This document shows positions 13,892-27,120 of a stretch of DNA of 64,000 nt, one piece after another (the first letter of the stretch is position 1; every line of letters begins with the position of its first letter). Source of the DNA: Theocolax elegans (taxonomy: Eukaryota > Arthropoda > Insecta > Hymenoptera > Cerocephalidae); NCBI GenBank assembly GCA_026168455.1, contig JANSJX010000008.1:1771001-1835000 (forward strand), written 5' to 3'. Under the pieces are notes generated by a model that was not told the origin of the DNA, did not search any database, and saw only the letters and a list, made by a program, of their open reading frames with translations. Both the position numbers and the translations under genes were made by a program.

Positions 13892-14279
13892 CGGGATGTA
13901 AACCCCAGAAAACGGAAAATTATTTTTTTTTAAACGAGGAATATAATTTATCGAAAAAAACGTTCTGTGACGGTGGTCGGTGTTGTGTTTCTTTTAAAGA
14001 AAACCCGTGAATTTTTTCAAATTTTTTTTATTGATATAAGATCGAGATTTTTGGGCAGCCGTGAATCATTGTTTTACAGATATAGGTATATATTACCGAC
14101 CAATAATAGTTATTTACGTATAATCAATTAATTAATAATTATTTCGTAAAAACTTAAAAACCTCTCTGTTGCGATATTTTATTTGGTTTGAACAGTATCT
14201 GTAATTTTTTTCAGATTTTTCTTACAATTAGGTTTTAAAATTTTTGTGATTTTCTAGATAATTTAGGTATCACATCCCC
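13892..14279 (+). mobile_element. TTAA-flanked MITE, copy 2
   Basis: About 388 bp, clearly similar over its full length to the copy at 3858. It begins CGGGATGTAAACC after TTAA (13888-13891) and ends with TCACATCCCC followed by TCAA, a mutated TTAA. Non-coding, with small internal indels relative to copy 1. Confidence 0.8.
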
Positions 14280-14339
14280 TCAAGGAAAATTTCAAGATTC
14301 GATGACTCTCTTAACAAGTTACGTTCTAACGCGGAGAAC

Positions 14340-14548
14340 CAAAAACGTACGCGCAATAAAAGGACATCCCCGGGTGCACGTAACAGGTGAACGAAATAGA
14401 AAAAACAAGCACCAACACGAACACTAACAACAGCAAGAAAAACAAGAACAAGGACAACATTGTAGCTCTAGCTAAATACACCGCGAAACATGAAAACAAA
14501 ATAGCGTGTTATCCACATCAGAGTCGAGGATTTGTATTGCAACATCTT

Positions 14549-14587
<39 letters not shown>

Positions 14588-15240
14588 GGGAGGAAGAGTG
14601 GGCTTTATACCGCGTTGTATCTAAATAAATAAATCAATTTGAAACGTGTCCGAGCAAACAAGGATTTTCGTACTCGGAATCGCGAGGGTATAGCTTAACC
14701 AACAGCACACCTCGTCAAAAAGGTCACTGGTCTTCTTCTCTCTCTCGCTCACTCTCTCTCGCGGTACGAGATTTGACTCTCCGCCCTTCCTCCTCCTCCT
14801 CCTCGTTCGGCCACTCTCCCCTGTACACCTCTCACTTGGACTCACGCAATCGAGTTTACGATCCGGCAAAGTGATACCGCTCGGTGTGCAGGCTCTCGAG
14901 CATTTGGAAGGCGCGCAACTGCAGACCCGCGTGAAACGTCGTTACGCTGATTGTAATTGCAACCGTGAGCGAGAGCAACCGAGAGAGAGGGAGAGATATA
15001 GAGGTGCTAGACGAACAAGGAGCGGAAATAGAGGGCGGATCGAGTTAACGGCCGTAAAAAAGCCGGATCGGCTGTTTCGGCATTTACGGTTCGATCGTAC
15101 ACACGGACATATATATATACATATATATATACACGTATTTATACAGCGTTTCAGCATAAATCGCCTCACCCGCCGTATACACCGATCGGGTGATGATTTT
15201 TAGGAGTTATTCTTCCTTACGACCGGTGAAAGGATTCAAA
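14340..15240. other. Island with AG array
   Basis: GC-richer patch with a pure (AG)n at 14551-14584, CT-rich and TCC-rich tracts at 14735-14815, and a TA-rich run near 15111-15133. No supported gene. Confidence 0.45.
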
Positions 15241-18200
15241 TAGCCTCGTTTTAGTAAATGTTTCGAGTGTTATGTCGAGTGTACATAGAGAATCCTTGTG
15301 ATATTATCCACTCTATGCTTCCGATCAATCTTTGATACATTTTATCGTACTTTTGTATATTATACTCATTTTTTCATTTTACCCTACGATATACAACTTG
15401 CTCTTCGCATCTGTCTAAATGTTTTCTTAACCCCCGAGCTTCTTCCTTTTTCTTTACTTCAAACGCTAATTTCGATGAAAATACGCGATTAGCTTGTCTT
15501 AAATTTTACCAAAACTTATGTAAATATCGCTAAATTTTCATCAAAAAGAAGTCTACTAATTTTTACTAAAAATTCAGTAATTCTTTGCGTTTTGACAATT
15601 TTTTTCGTGCCAGAGAAAGTTTAGTCAAATTTACTCAAATTTACTCAAATTTTGCTTTTCGTTGATTTAACACGTTGATCGACTAAGAAATTGCCATTTC
15701 AACTGCTTCCCGATTGCAAATATAAAAACAATTATTTTATAATTGTTAAAAACAAGAATTTTTGTTAATACTTAATAGCTTGTTGTATATGACTGTAAGT
15801 TACATAACGAAAATATTAATTAATATTAAACGCATTTCTTCAAACATTAGTTATTCTTTCACAATCCAATCATTTCGGGGGATTTATATCTTTTTACGTG
15901 TTAAGCAATTAAAAGTATTAGTTTTCAATTTTAGTACGATGAGATTATTAGAGATCGGCGAATTTTACCAACGAAACTTTACCCGTACGTATAATTTTAA
16001 AAAAATGGGTTAAATAATACGTATAATTTTTTAAATTATTAAGCAACGGGCATCTCTATGTATTTTTTTTATAAGTGCACAAATAAGCCATGTGCGATAG
16101 TGAACTTTTTTTTGGAATAAGTGTCTACACCGCTGGGTCAATAATACGCTAGCGCAGCTGTTTTTGCAACCTCCGGCTTTGTACCTCATAGTTGTCCTCG
16201 TCATCCTCGACAGATGGAAATATTAGCGAAGTGGTTGTATTCTCCTCTTCCTCCTCCTCCTCCTCCTTATCCTCTTCATCGCTTCACATCGTGATAACCC
16301 CTCTGCTTTTGCGATTATTAACGAGAACTCAGGAGAATTAGAGGAGTGACGAAAGCGCGATTTCGGAGCTTTACGCCAATTCTACTTCTTGCTTTAACCC
16401 CCGGTCCTCTCTCCTTTTTGCCCTCTCGAAACTTTTGGACTCGGAAGTTTTTTACACCGCGCCGAACCCACCGTTTCATTAGTCGGTGTACATGTAATGT
16501 TTTTTTCTTTCTTTTTTTTTTGAAACTTCCATCTAAATTGGTAAACTTTTAGAACGTCTGATAAAAATTTTGATGGATATTTTTTTATCGCCTTGCATTT
16601 AATTTTTTAATTTTTTTTTTTTTCGTTTCACCCCGCCCGCGTATAATCTACAAGTTTAATAAGATTAAACGCAACCGCGACAAGTTGTAATTTTAAGTTA
16701 TACTGCTAATTTTTATTACGATTTTTTTTTGTTTTTTTTTACAATTTTTGTACGGTTTGCTTTTTTTTCTATATTTGCATCTTTTTACCGTTCGCAAATG
16801 TAAAAATTGTTACATCGTTGATAAATATAAGTATAATTTAAAATCATTTACCACATTTTTTTGTTCCCTCGTGTGTGTGTATATATATAAAAAAATGTGA
16901 AGCATCCGATTCAACTGCAACTCTTTCGTTGTGAAATTCTTTGTGCACCAAGTTCAAAATTCTCCTGATAAAAGATTTCTTTGAAAGTCCTTTCAGAACT
17001 ATACTTCGGGAAATTCGCTTTAAGAAGCTTTTCTCTCAAAATTGTTAAAATTGAACTTGCAAAGAAATTTTTATTTTCACGGTAAAACGTTCGATGTAAT
17101 ACACATAGAAAAATCATGGTACAAACTTGTATAAACATCTCTTCCTAAATTATGCTGATTAACAATTCTAAATAAAATAATACTGTTTTTTATTTGTCAT
17201 AAAATGACAATGCTCTTTTTTTATAATATTAAGTTACTACATGATCAAACGAATATTTAAATAATCGTGTAAGTAATTAAAATCGCCGATAAAAAATACA
17301 ATAACATTTATCCCACCGTGAAACCAAAAAAAAAAGTCACTGCTTATATAAAGTGTATTAAATAGAAAAATATTATCTCAACGTAACCAAGCAATCAAGC
17401 ATCAGCTTTTGATAAAAAAAAAGAGAGGAAAAAAGAGGAGAGAAAGAACTTTGTAATATAAATGTCGAGCTGGAGGTTCTTTCCCATAACTTACGAGCTA
17501 TCCGACAAAAGAACGACCGAGGAAATTTCGCGCATGAAAAGGATGTCGCGGCGTGCCACGTCGACGTTGAGAATTTCTCCGCGTGATTAATAAGTGGCAC
17601 TTAGTACGCCTGCGAAAGTTTTACATCCCTTCTGGGGATACCATATATATATATATATATATACATATACATGCACGAAGAGCTGGAAGAGGAAGGACGG
17701 GAAGGGGGAGGTGGAAAGGGGGGGGGCATTTTGAGCCTGGAGGTCATTGCATATGTCACGCGGTAGCGAAATTATAATTACCTGCATATGTAATGTCTAG
17801 GGTAAACACCGAGAGTGCATGGTGATTTAATTTATTAATTGCATTCGTTACTTTTACCTCGAGATATTCCTGGATTATTGCTCGGTGAAATTTAATGCCG
17901 AGCACCTCGTCCTAATCATCGTAACTTCCAAGTATTTTTGGAATTAAAATTCTTATGTACCGACGACTCTCTGATTAACATTATGCGATATATATAAGTA
18001 CGCGCGAATGCGAAAATTTCGTGACAGCGGTGCGCAGCGTCGTTGACGGAACAATTGTTTAATAATCCAACGGTACGAGGAAAATTATGTTTTAAAATAA
18101 AAAAAATTAATTAAAAACGTACTTAAAGGAATGGAGTTCAAGAAAAAAAAGATAAAGAAAGAGGTAAATAAAGAGAGGTTAATGCCAATTATGCACTTTA

Positions 18201-19750
18201 CAATTACACGAACGACACAATTAACGCACAGGAAAAAAGTGTGGGCGAAAAAAAAAAGAAATTCACTCGACGTCCTTAATAAATGGAAAATATTTTTAAA
18301 TTAAATCTTATAATCAAGTCTACTCAGGTTATTAAATTAACCTGTACATTATATCTTTGAAAAGGAATGTCTGACTAAATTTAAACTGCTTCTACTTAAC
18401 CTTCACGCGTACGTGTACATATACATACATATGTATGTGTATATATATATAATATATATTACCTTTATCATGTACAATGAACATTTTTAAATGTGCATTT
18501 TTAATTATGTTTTTCTTTTCTCTATACCTTCGTAATTCAATCATTTTAATTGCATCGCTTTCTTTATTTCGCAATTTTGTCGACCTGCAAATTTCGCGAC
18601 GAACATTTAACGTAAAATATCTTGTGATTGTACATGTAGTAGTGATAGAACACCTCCATAAATTTGTATAAATATTAAATTCAAATTAAATATTTTAAAG
18701 TTCAAACTGACAGATAATATGATTTTCTTCATTATTCAGTTTGATAATTATAAACAACGAAATTCGCAAGTGTATTTAGTATGTTAATGAAAAAGATAAA
18801 CATCATGCGATAGTTACTAAATAAATGCAATAATAACAGCCATTTTAATAGTTTGATTAGCACTAGAGAGATTATACTTAAGCTCATAAACAACAGAAAA
18901 ATCATGTTTTTCGACCCGGTGATTTTCAGAAAGATTATTTATAACATGCATACATTTAATATAATATCATCCTAAGTTTATGAATGTACAATTTATTTAA
19001 ACATTACCACGATCATTGCTATCTATAGTATACACTTTGATATTATTTAACCCTTTTAGACCGAATGTACATTGTAATATACAAATTATTAAAAGTATAG
19101 TAAAAAATTTTTCATTATTTAAAAGCAATCGTGATGATAAAATTATAAAGAATAATATTTTACATTATTATACATTGTTATTCCATGTAACACTAATATT
19201 TTTTGTCATAGAAAATGTATTTTATTAACATATTCACAATAAACAATACTATTTGAAATTATCTAAGATATTTAATAGTTACGTTATATATTCCGCTTTT
19301 AGATAAAATACTGATAAATTTATTACAAAACATTTAAATTTGCAAGAAAAAATTAATTTATTTAAAAAAAATTTATTTCTTAATTATTTATGTAGTATAG
19401 GTATAGGTAGGTAAAACGTATAGAAAATTGCGTGCAAAAACCATATTTCAATGGATGTGGATAATTACTTATATATTTATTCCTATGCAAAATTACATTG
19501 AGTTATTTAATTGCACCAGGTTATTATGTAGAAGAAAACTCGCGTACCATCGATATTTAAAATATTCATATCATTTAATCACATTTTTACTTATATATAA
19601 AATACCGTCGATACAAAAACTCGCCTTAAATCTCCAATCGGCAAGTAAATATTTTACGTTAAATAACGTAGGCGGCTTATACAAACCGAATAGTAAAATT
19701 CTTGTTGGCATTATGAAATTGTCGGAATTATCGGAAGAAAAAGGATCATT
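15241..19750. other. Mostly AT-rich non-coding DNA
   Basis: Contains a moderately GC-rich stretch at about 16130-16480 with TCC repeats, poly-T runs, a (TA)n run at 17642-17662 next to a G-rich tract near 17700-17730, and AT-rich DNA beyond. Open frames such as 19428-19862 show no recognisable domain. No gene is called. Confidence 0.45.
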
Positions 19751-20400
19751 ATTCATGTCCACAAATCTGAATTCGCACTCGGTTCGAAATTCCCCTAATC
19801 GGAACCCGGAAAAACGTAACACCCACGCGCGCCCCTACGAGTTTACACTTGGAAACGATTGAGAGGCTCGTAGCCTCACCCCCAAAGCGATTAAGCCACT
19901 CCCTCGTCTGCTCGTTCAACTTTTCTCTCACGAGCCCCTGAAAAAACATAATCGACGTACCAGCGAGAGCTTCGCTCTGCACATAGACGCGCACACGAGT
20001 GTGTGTGTGTGTGTGTGTGTGTGGGTGTGGTTGTGAGCGGGGAGGGTAAGGTAAAGTCCGCGGACTTATGTAAATCGGGTTGGCGTTGCGGGTGGTATAC
20101 GCATACGTTACGCGAATTATAAAGGCAGAGTAGAGGGTGGGAATCGGCTTTGTACTTATACCGACGTGGTTTATCGATGATGCAGAGAGAAGGGAAAAGG
20201 TACATCCGAGGCGCATTAGCGGGAAATCATTTTTTCAAATTAGGGGGCTCCGAGGATAGGGAGATGAATCAGATATTTTCCTAGGTTAAATATTTGTCGG
20301 GACGTGACGGGATTGCGGAGTTAAGAAGAGTTACACGGGCTGATGTATCGACCGTGAATCGTATATATATGTATAATATATAAGGAGATGTACTTTGCGT
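19751..20400. other. GC-richer island with GT array
   Basis: Contains a (GT)n array at 19999-20022. The minus-strand open frames at 19749-20216 read through it and give a Thr/His run, so they are not called as genes. Confidence 0.4.
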
Positions 20401-20481
20401 AAATAAATGTCTATATATATAAACGAACATTATCTCCCGATGTTTCTATTACAACTTGTTCGACTGCCATTTTTATAAATA

Positions 20482-21003
20482 CCACAAGGTACCATGAACC
20501 AATTTCTGATCAGTACATTACTTCAATAAAATAATAAGCTTTACATGAATTTAAATGTTGCTACACACAATCTAAAGGTTAAACAATCAATAATTGGTTA
20601 GTAGACTTAACTACGAATTGGTTATACTGAACACAAATTGGTACTTCCCCGCTTTTTTCTTGAATCGTTGCTTACTTTAAATATAGCAGTTGTTTTATTT
20701 TTCTACCTTTTTAACATAAAATTATTCTATAAACGTACACAGAAAAATTAATTTGTTGTAATTAAATAAATATAACTTTGGCTATGATGGAAAAAATATT
20801 CATTTAAAATAAATAAATATTTATTTGTTTTAAATAAATTTAATTTAAATTTAGTTGAGCTTATGTAAATCTACAAAATATTTATTTATTTGAAGTGAAC
20901 ATTTTTTCCCGTCATAGCCAAAAAAATATTTTTTCAAATACAATAAATTGATTTTTCTGTGTACGGATTTGTCTTAATTGATCAACAATTGGGTATGTGA
21001 CGG
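20482..21003. mobile_element. TA-flanked TIR element with CCGT...ACGG ends, interrupted copy
   Basis: 522 bp flanked by TA. The left end (CCACAAGGTACC) is diverged; the right end reads TGATCAACAATTGGGTATGTG then ACGG, as in the copy at 41741-42102, whose left end is its inverted complement. The two copies align along their length, except that this one contains a 224-bp nested insertion (20738-20961). Non-coding. A TA target fits a Tc1/mariner-type mechanism, which is inference. Confidence 0.75.
20738..20961. mobile_element. Nested 224-bp foldback MITE with TA target duplication
   Basis: Begins CACAGAAAAATTAATTTGTT and ends with the near-complementary ATTGATTTTTCTGTG, flanked by TA at 20736-20737 and 20962-20963. 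The related copy at 41741-42102 lacks this segment at the matching place (near 42063) and has a single TA there, so the empty site is visible. AT-rich and non-coding. Confidence 0.8.
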
Positions 21004-21117
21004 TATGTACGTATATACATATGCATATATTTTTGAAAGGTACAATTAATGGATTTTATCAATGAGCACTCGTTTTCGAGTAAATCGTTCGATGTACGAA
21101 AATATTTCCCTAAAACG

Positions 21118-21680
21118 TTAGAGTGCGAGATGTGTGCGTATATACCTAGAGGTAACGTATGGTAAACAGTTAACAGTTATAACAAAACCAGGAGGCATTA
21201 CGAAATGCTCGGTGCTGACAAGAGCCTTTGGATACATTAATGATTTTCGGCGTACTCGCGGCGCGGCAACGTCCACCGGAACCATAGGTGTCTCGAACGT
21301 GCCGAGGGTTAGAGAGCCTCGGTAGCGCGCACCCTCGCGCTCCGGGCTAACGCAATTATTCAATTTACATCCGCAATGCGACGTCATGAATCCCTCGAGG
21401 AATTTCCATTTATGCGCTCACCTGAGGAGGACTTTTCAACCGGGCCGCGTTACAACTACTGATGAGATGCAAATATTTGGATATATTAGGGAAAAGGAGC
21501 GAGAGACCCTCCGGGCTCCTTTTTCTCCCTCCTTCTTCTTTTTTTTTTTCTTGCCCTCTGATCTTCTTCTCGTCTTCTACACTTTGGCCTTTCGTTCCTT
21601 CGTTCTTTTCATCCGTTTCTTTCTCTTTTTTTTTCTTTCTCTTTACAAACTTTTTCTTACCCTCTCGTTCGAGAGAAACG
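21118..21680. other. GC-rich island without microsatellite at its 5' part
   Basis: From 21180 to 21420 the sequence is noticeably GC-rich and of normal complexity, and it is open on both strands (minus 21118-21387, 89 aa; plus 21134-21325, 63 aa). Neither product is recognised. After 21500 it becomes a poly-pyrimidine tract. It could be a regulatory element, an unrecognised exon or chance. Confidence 0.3.
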
Positions 21681-23040
21681 GAAAAGTAGTTTTTAATTGA
21701 TTGTTGTTGTAGAGTTTCAACTTGTCAAGACTTTTAATGATGTCGCCAAGTTAGCCAAGTGCTTTTAAAATACCATTGTTACCAGAATACTGATATTTTG
21801 ATTGTTTTTCTTGTTCGTTTCCATTTTTTTTTCTCAAACATCACTGTCGCGTATACATTTTGCATGATTTATCGATAAACTGCGCGCAAGCCTTGTTACA
21901 CTCTGCTTTTACATTATAGTTGGCGAGGTTATTTAACTCCGCATCTCCCAGGGCAAATAATACGGTAAATCAGTTGAAAATAAATAATACGAATTATTTT
22001 TTCAAGTATTCAAGATGTATAACTATAGTTTATAAAAGAGTACGCGAAGGAAAATTTTCGAGCGTCTTTTACACAAATATTTATACATTACCATATTTTA
22101 ACATCAGAAAAATATTTTAAATTCGCGTTCGCGAAATTTAGGTGGTTCATATATCGCGAGTTTTCTTGTACTAAAAGTGACTTGAATTTACCACTTAATT
22201 AGTAATTTACGTGTAATTTTTGAAGGAATAGAGCTGCCGAAAGAAAGAACGACCGTCGATTAAAGTTTAGTACAATACAATTTTGTTACATCGCAGTTTC
22301 TTTTTTTTTAATTCACGATATTAAGGGAAACAAGCGGGTTACTAAGCACCTCGAAACATGTGTGTACCCTCTTTGAAACACTTAGAAATACTAATATTTA
22401 ATGAACTGTCTGCGTTCACAATCGCGATTAAAAATTAATAGTTAGAAAATTAAATTTAATTAAAATAAAAATTAAAAGAAAGGAGTATAATTAAAAGTTA
22501 TTCTATTAAAATGTTAAGCACCATGAAATATCTACAAGAGTCAAAAGTAATATTCTAATTAGACAACCTGAAATACAAATAAATATTTGTTATTGACATT
22601 ATTCTCGAATTATGTAAATCGACAGACATTATACTCGAAAAGGTTTCTATTTGCTCGAAGTGTTATAAGTTTCAACTTCATTAATTCTTTGAGGGGCACA
22701 TTTTTTTGTAACACCTATTCCAAATATTAAAGTGACTATAAGGGTTTTCGATTACGAATCTGACATCAGATTTGGAAAATTCTATTACAATATATTTGAA
22801 AATCTTATTACAAATTCGTCGTAAACAATCCAAAAAACCTTTATATAAAAAATTTGGCCCATGATCTGATGATTATTAAAAATATCGTCCGCCATTTAAA
22901 ATTTTTAAAATTAATCAGCGAACTATTAAAAAGTAATCAGCGACCTCGAAAATCTATAAATCCATAAAAATATATGTATATATAAATCTATAAAAGTAAA
23001 TTTTTTTTTTTGAAAATACGGTTTTTTGTATATTTATCAT
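21681..23040. other. AT-rich non-coding DNA
   Basis: No supported gene. The 66-aa frame at 21920-22120 has AT-rich codons and no recognisable domain. Confidence 0.45.
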
Positions 23041-23079
23041 TTTGTTTAACAAAATACAATTTTCAATGCGTACTGTTGC

Positions 23080-23185
23080 GCATAGAGAAGGTGATAGGAG
23101 AGGACCGAATTAAAAGATTGTTCGGACACCGGGACTCGAACCGAGATCCGCAAGTTTCTAACCACTAGGCTACAGTCAGGATATA
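23080..23185 (-). repeat. tRNA-derived SINE-like sequence
   Basis: On the minus strand it contains an A-box-like TAGCCTAGTGGTTAG (about 23164-23178) and a B-box-like GGTTCGAGTCCCGG (about 23129-23142). The spacing is about 60 nt from head to CCGAA, too short for a complete cloverleaf with an anticodon arm, so it is not a functional tRNA. The short downstream body and the shortened head fit a tRNA-related SINE; a tRNA pseudogene is the alternative. Confidence 0.55.
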
Positions 23186-23959
23186 AGTCAAGGGTTCTTC
23201 GTTTTTAAATAATATAATTTATTACAAGTACTTAAATTCAAAATTCGCGGCAGCCCGTAAAAATCCACCGGGTGTTACAATTTGTTGAAAAATATTACTG
23301 TATACATACCGAAGTAAAACAAGCACATGAACTTTTACTTTATTTGATAATAAAAGTTTCATATTGACATAGGAAAACTGCACGTATGACAAGTTTTTCT
23401 ATACAACGTACTACAATTTAAGATTTTTGTTTGCACTTTTACAAAATACTAAAATTCAAGATATTCGTTTGCACTTTTTTTTTTACAAAATACAACCGTC
23501 AATTTCCCGATATATATTTTTCAAAATATCTTATTTTATTCAAGTAGATCCCAGCATTATTATTTCACATAGTAATATTTAGTTGAACATTTTTCTATTT
23601 TATACTTTCGACCGTGTTGTATTTCAAATTTCACGACGAGGCAGCCAGGGGTAATTAAAAATGTGAAATAATACAGAAAAATGGAGTAACGAATATGATA
23701 CGTTGAACGTAGGATTGCAAGAAAAAGTGTATACCTCGACGAAGGTTACGAAAACGTCAGTTTCGACATAATTACACTGAAATAACGTTTCGTAGGTATA
23801 GAGGAAAAACAAATAAAAGTAAAAGTAAACTAAACAATACGGTAAATAATGTGTTAGAGATAATAAAAGTATATATAAGAAATCTCGTGGAATAAAGTTG
23901 ATCATCAGCAGCACCTGACGCACATCCAAGTCAGACGCAGGATATCCCAGTGCATTTTC

Positions 23960-24576
23960 GCTACTTGAAACAAAATCAAATTCACCGTATGGAAGGGGGA
24001 TGGAAGTAAGGTGAGGTGTACGAGTGTGAGGAAGGCAGCTTGTTCTCGTCACTCGAAATCCTCGTACGATCGTCGTCGTCGTCGTCGTCGTCGTCGCATA
24101 CGTAGACACAGAAGGTAAAGGGAGAGGTGAGCGTCCCTCGTAAAACGTCTCTTACTCGTTTCGCGTGAGGACGAATCTCACGTAGGTAGATATATATACA
24201 TACCGAGTTGGTTCGCACGTACCGAGGATACGACGCTGTACCGAGGGAACCAATCGGAGCTTCTATACTACACCTCTCTCCCAGGCACGCTCGCGAGGTT
24301 CGACTTTATGTCGTGCCCCGTCATTCGCCGACGTTCCCTTCGATTTCCTCTTCCCCCCCCCCCCACCCAACCCCCTCATCCTCTCCCTCTTACTCTATAT
24401 ACCCAACTTCATTTTTTCCCTACTGTATTTTCGTTTACACTCATGGCTACTCATCTCGTTCGTTCCTCTCCTCTCGTTTACACCGACGCGAGCGCTATAC
24501 ATCGTGTACTCTGCATTTTCTTGCACATCATTTCTTTATCTCCAACAGATTTTGTTACGAAGTTCGAGGTTTAATC

Positions 24577-24608
<32 letters not shown>

Positions 24609-24610
24609 AA
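23960..24610. other. Island with TCG and CT arrays
   Basis: GC-richer patch with a (TCG)n array at 24070-24096, a poly-C tract at about 24351-24364 and (CT)n at 24585-24608. Opposite-strand open frames translate the arrays into Asp or Ser/Leu runs. No gene is supported. Confidence 0.5.
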
Positions 24611-26265
24611 ATACGATTGAGTGAATGATTTATCAAAAATGGCTGCGGTAACAGAGTTTACTAAAATTTCACTGTATAAAATAGTAAAATTCCTCAATAG
24701 TGAACACTAACTTATCGTACCATATAGGTATATATTAAATTAGACTTTTTACAAGACGAATTATTTTTTATCTAAATACGTAAAATTTCCAAATTTTACC
24801 ACCGTACCAACAATCTGTGTATTACGTATACTGTATAGGTACATTCGTAAAATAGCGATTAAACAAAAATTTACTGCACATAAAAAGAAAAGTCGATAAT
24901 GTCGGTGCATGTGTCTAAGGTGTAAGACTATGGCATCTCGATAATGTTCCCTGTTTTATTCAAATAAATAATAAGTTACTCTTCGTCCAAAAATGGCTGG
25001 CCGAATTTTGTAGAATACGACCTTCTCAAAAAATTTGATTTCATGTTTAAAATTGTATATATTCAAAATTATACGTTACTATATACATTTATATATAAGG
25101 TAAAGATAAGAATCTCTTTAGCGAGAGTAGAGAGGCGATCGTCGCCATCTAGCGGTGAAAAAAAACCACGAGCCATACTATAAGAAATTTCTAACGTTAC
25201 TAAAAAACGTTCTAACCTAAATGTTGTACTTTATTTTATTAAGTATTAAATATCATCAACATTTAGTAAAATTAATTATTAAAAACTGTTTACTGTCGAT
25301 TTTCTGCAGTTATAAACCACCTACGTATGGGTTATTACCCAATATTGGCTATTTGAAAAATTGTATTTATTTTTAATCGCATACGTGAGCACTTTACTTG
25401 AAAATTAAAGTGTTGAAAAAGAAATACTTAAAATTTATAATCATTGAAAAGTGCATTCTTAAACTTTTATTTTCGGAATTCAGGATATATCATAAAAGTT
25501 ACTATGTCAACAGTTATTTAAGAAACTACTACGACGTGATTCCACCCAAGAAAGTTAAGATTCCGACGTTCTGAACTTTTATCAATATAATTTACTATTG
25601 TGAATTACGTCGAGATTTCACTGCACCGATTCAACTAAATTATAATTATGTATACGTATAGTACACGTTAATTTTTTATTTTTCGATAAAAAACCGTTTA
25701 TACAATAATTCAATCTTCACGTAGCGTAAAATATAAACTAATCGTGTAAAATATTAATTCACAATAATTTCTAAAGTATTCAATTCATTTATTAATTATT
25801 CGTCGACCCGAGTATATAATTAATCTGTAAGATATCCAAGGCGACGCTTAAATTGTGTAAGAGATAAATAAATTATCCATCGACGAGAACAATGTTTAAT
25901 TTAACGTTTATTCCGAGGACGCTTCGATAATCATTTAGTCACCTTTGTCAAGTTTAATTGATTCGTGTGACTATTCTTGTAAACGGTATTTAAATGCAAC
26001 TAAACGCGTTCGTGAACCTTGGAAAATAGTTACCGAGTTTTGTCTAAGTTAATATTAAATTAAACATCGAGTACTAAACACTTACCTCTCGAAAAGCGTA
26101 GTTGGATAATTATAATTTTCAATATCATTGTAATTTACAACAATTGTAAAAGGTTAAAAAAGAAAAAAATAATGTTTATTTACAATTTAGATATATATAC
26201 TTATATAATATTTAACATCTTGTAATTGTAATTTATGATTTTTCGCCGATATATTTCAATGGCTG

Positions 26266-26315
<50 letters not shown>

Positions 26316-27120
26316 ACACTCTTTCAGTTATTTGTCTTCATTATCGTTCGGACAGGTTTTTAATGTTTCCTTAATTTCTTTATGACTCCCAAACTTTTCC
26401 CACCGGTAAGAGTAACGTAATTATTTTCAAATTAACAAACTTTATCAAGATGTTAAAATCAATATTGCACTGATTTATATATAGATATATATATGCCCAG
26501 GATAATGTTATCTAAAAGATGTATTGGTTTAATTTATGAAAAATTCGTTACACTCGTTGACCAGAACTTTGTAATCAACAATCTCGGAAAATCGAGGATA
26601 TAACGAACGCGCTGTATCGCGTCTAATTACACGGCGATATATATATCGAATTGACCAATAGCAATTACGGGATTAAAGTGAACGAAAAAAAAAAAGAAAA
26701 AATATGCGGGACATTTAAGATTGAAAATAATCCATCTCGCGGTGTCTAGCTCGATAAGTCGGTTATAAAATAGTAGGTAATAATATAAATCAAACGTACG
26801 CAGTCGATCGAATATCTGATTTAGTTAACAGTGCAGGTACTCCCGACGCGAACGTGACAAGCGCGAATAATAATTTTGATCGCGCAGAGGGTAAAAGAGA
26901 GGGGCAATAAGGGGGTTAACGCGTAATTTTATCAATTATTTAAGTTAGATCGAGCTCGATATAATTATTAGAGGGTGGTATATACTAAGTGAAAAGCGAT
27001 AAATTATCGTGATATAGGCATAAATTCCGTTTCGTTCCGTTTGACCATCTAGTTTTATTTTCCCGGGCAATAAAAATCTCATAAATTTAACACTCGTAAT
27101 CTCTCTACATAAGAGTAGGA
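24611..27120. other. AT-rich non-coding DNA with long AT array
   Basis: AT-rich sequence containing a pure 44-bp (AT)n array at 26270-26313. No supported gene. Confidence 0.5.

Noticed and set aside
23624..24109. 161-codon minus-strand frame
   Set aside because: The N-terminal Thr run is a translated (TCG)n array and the rest is AT-rich codons without a recognisable domain.
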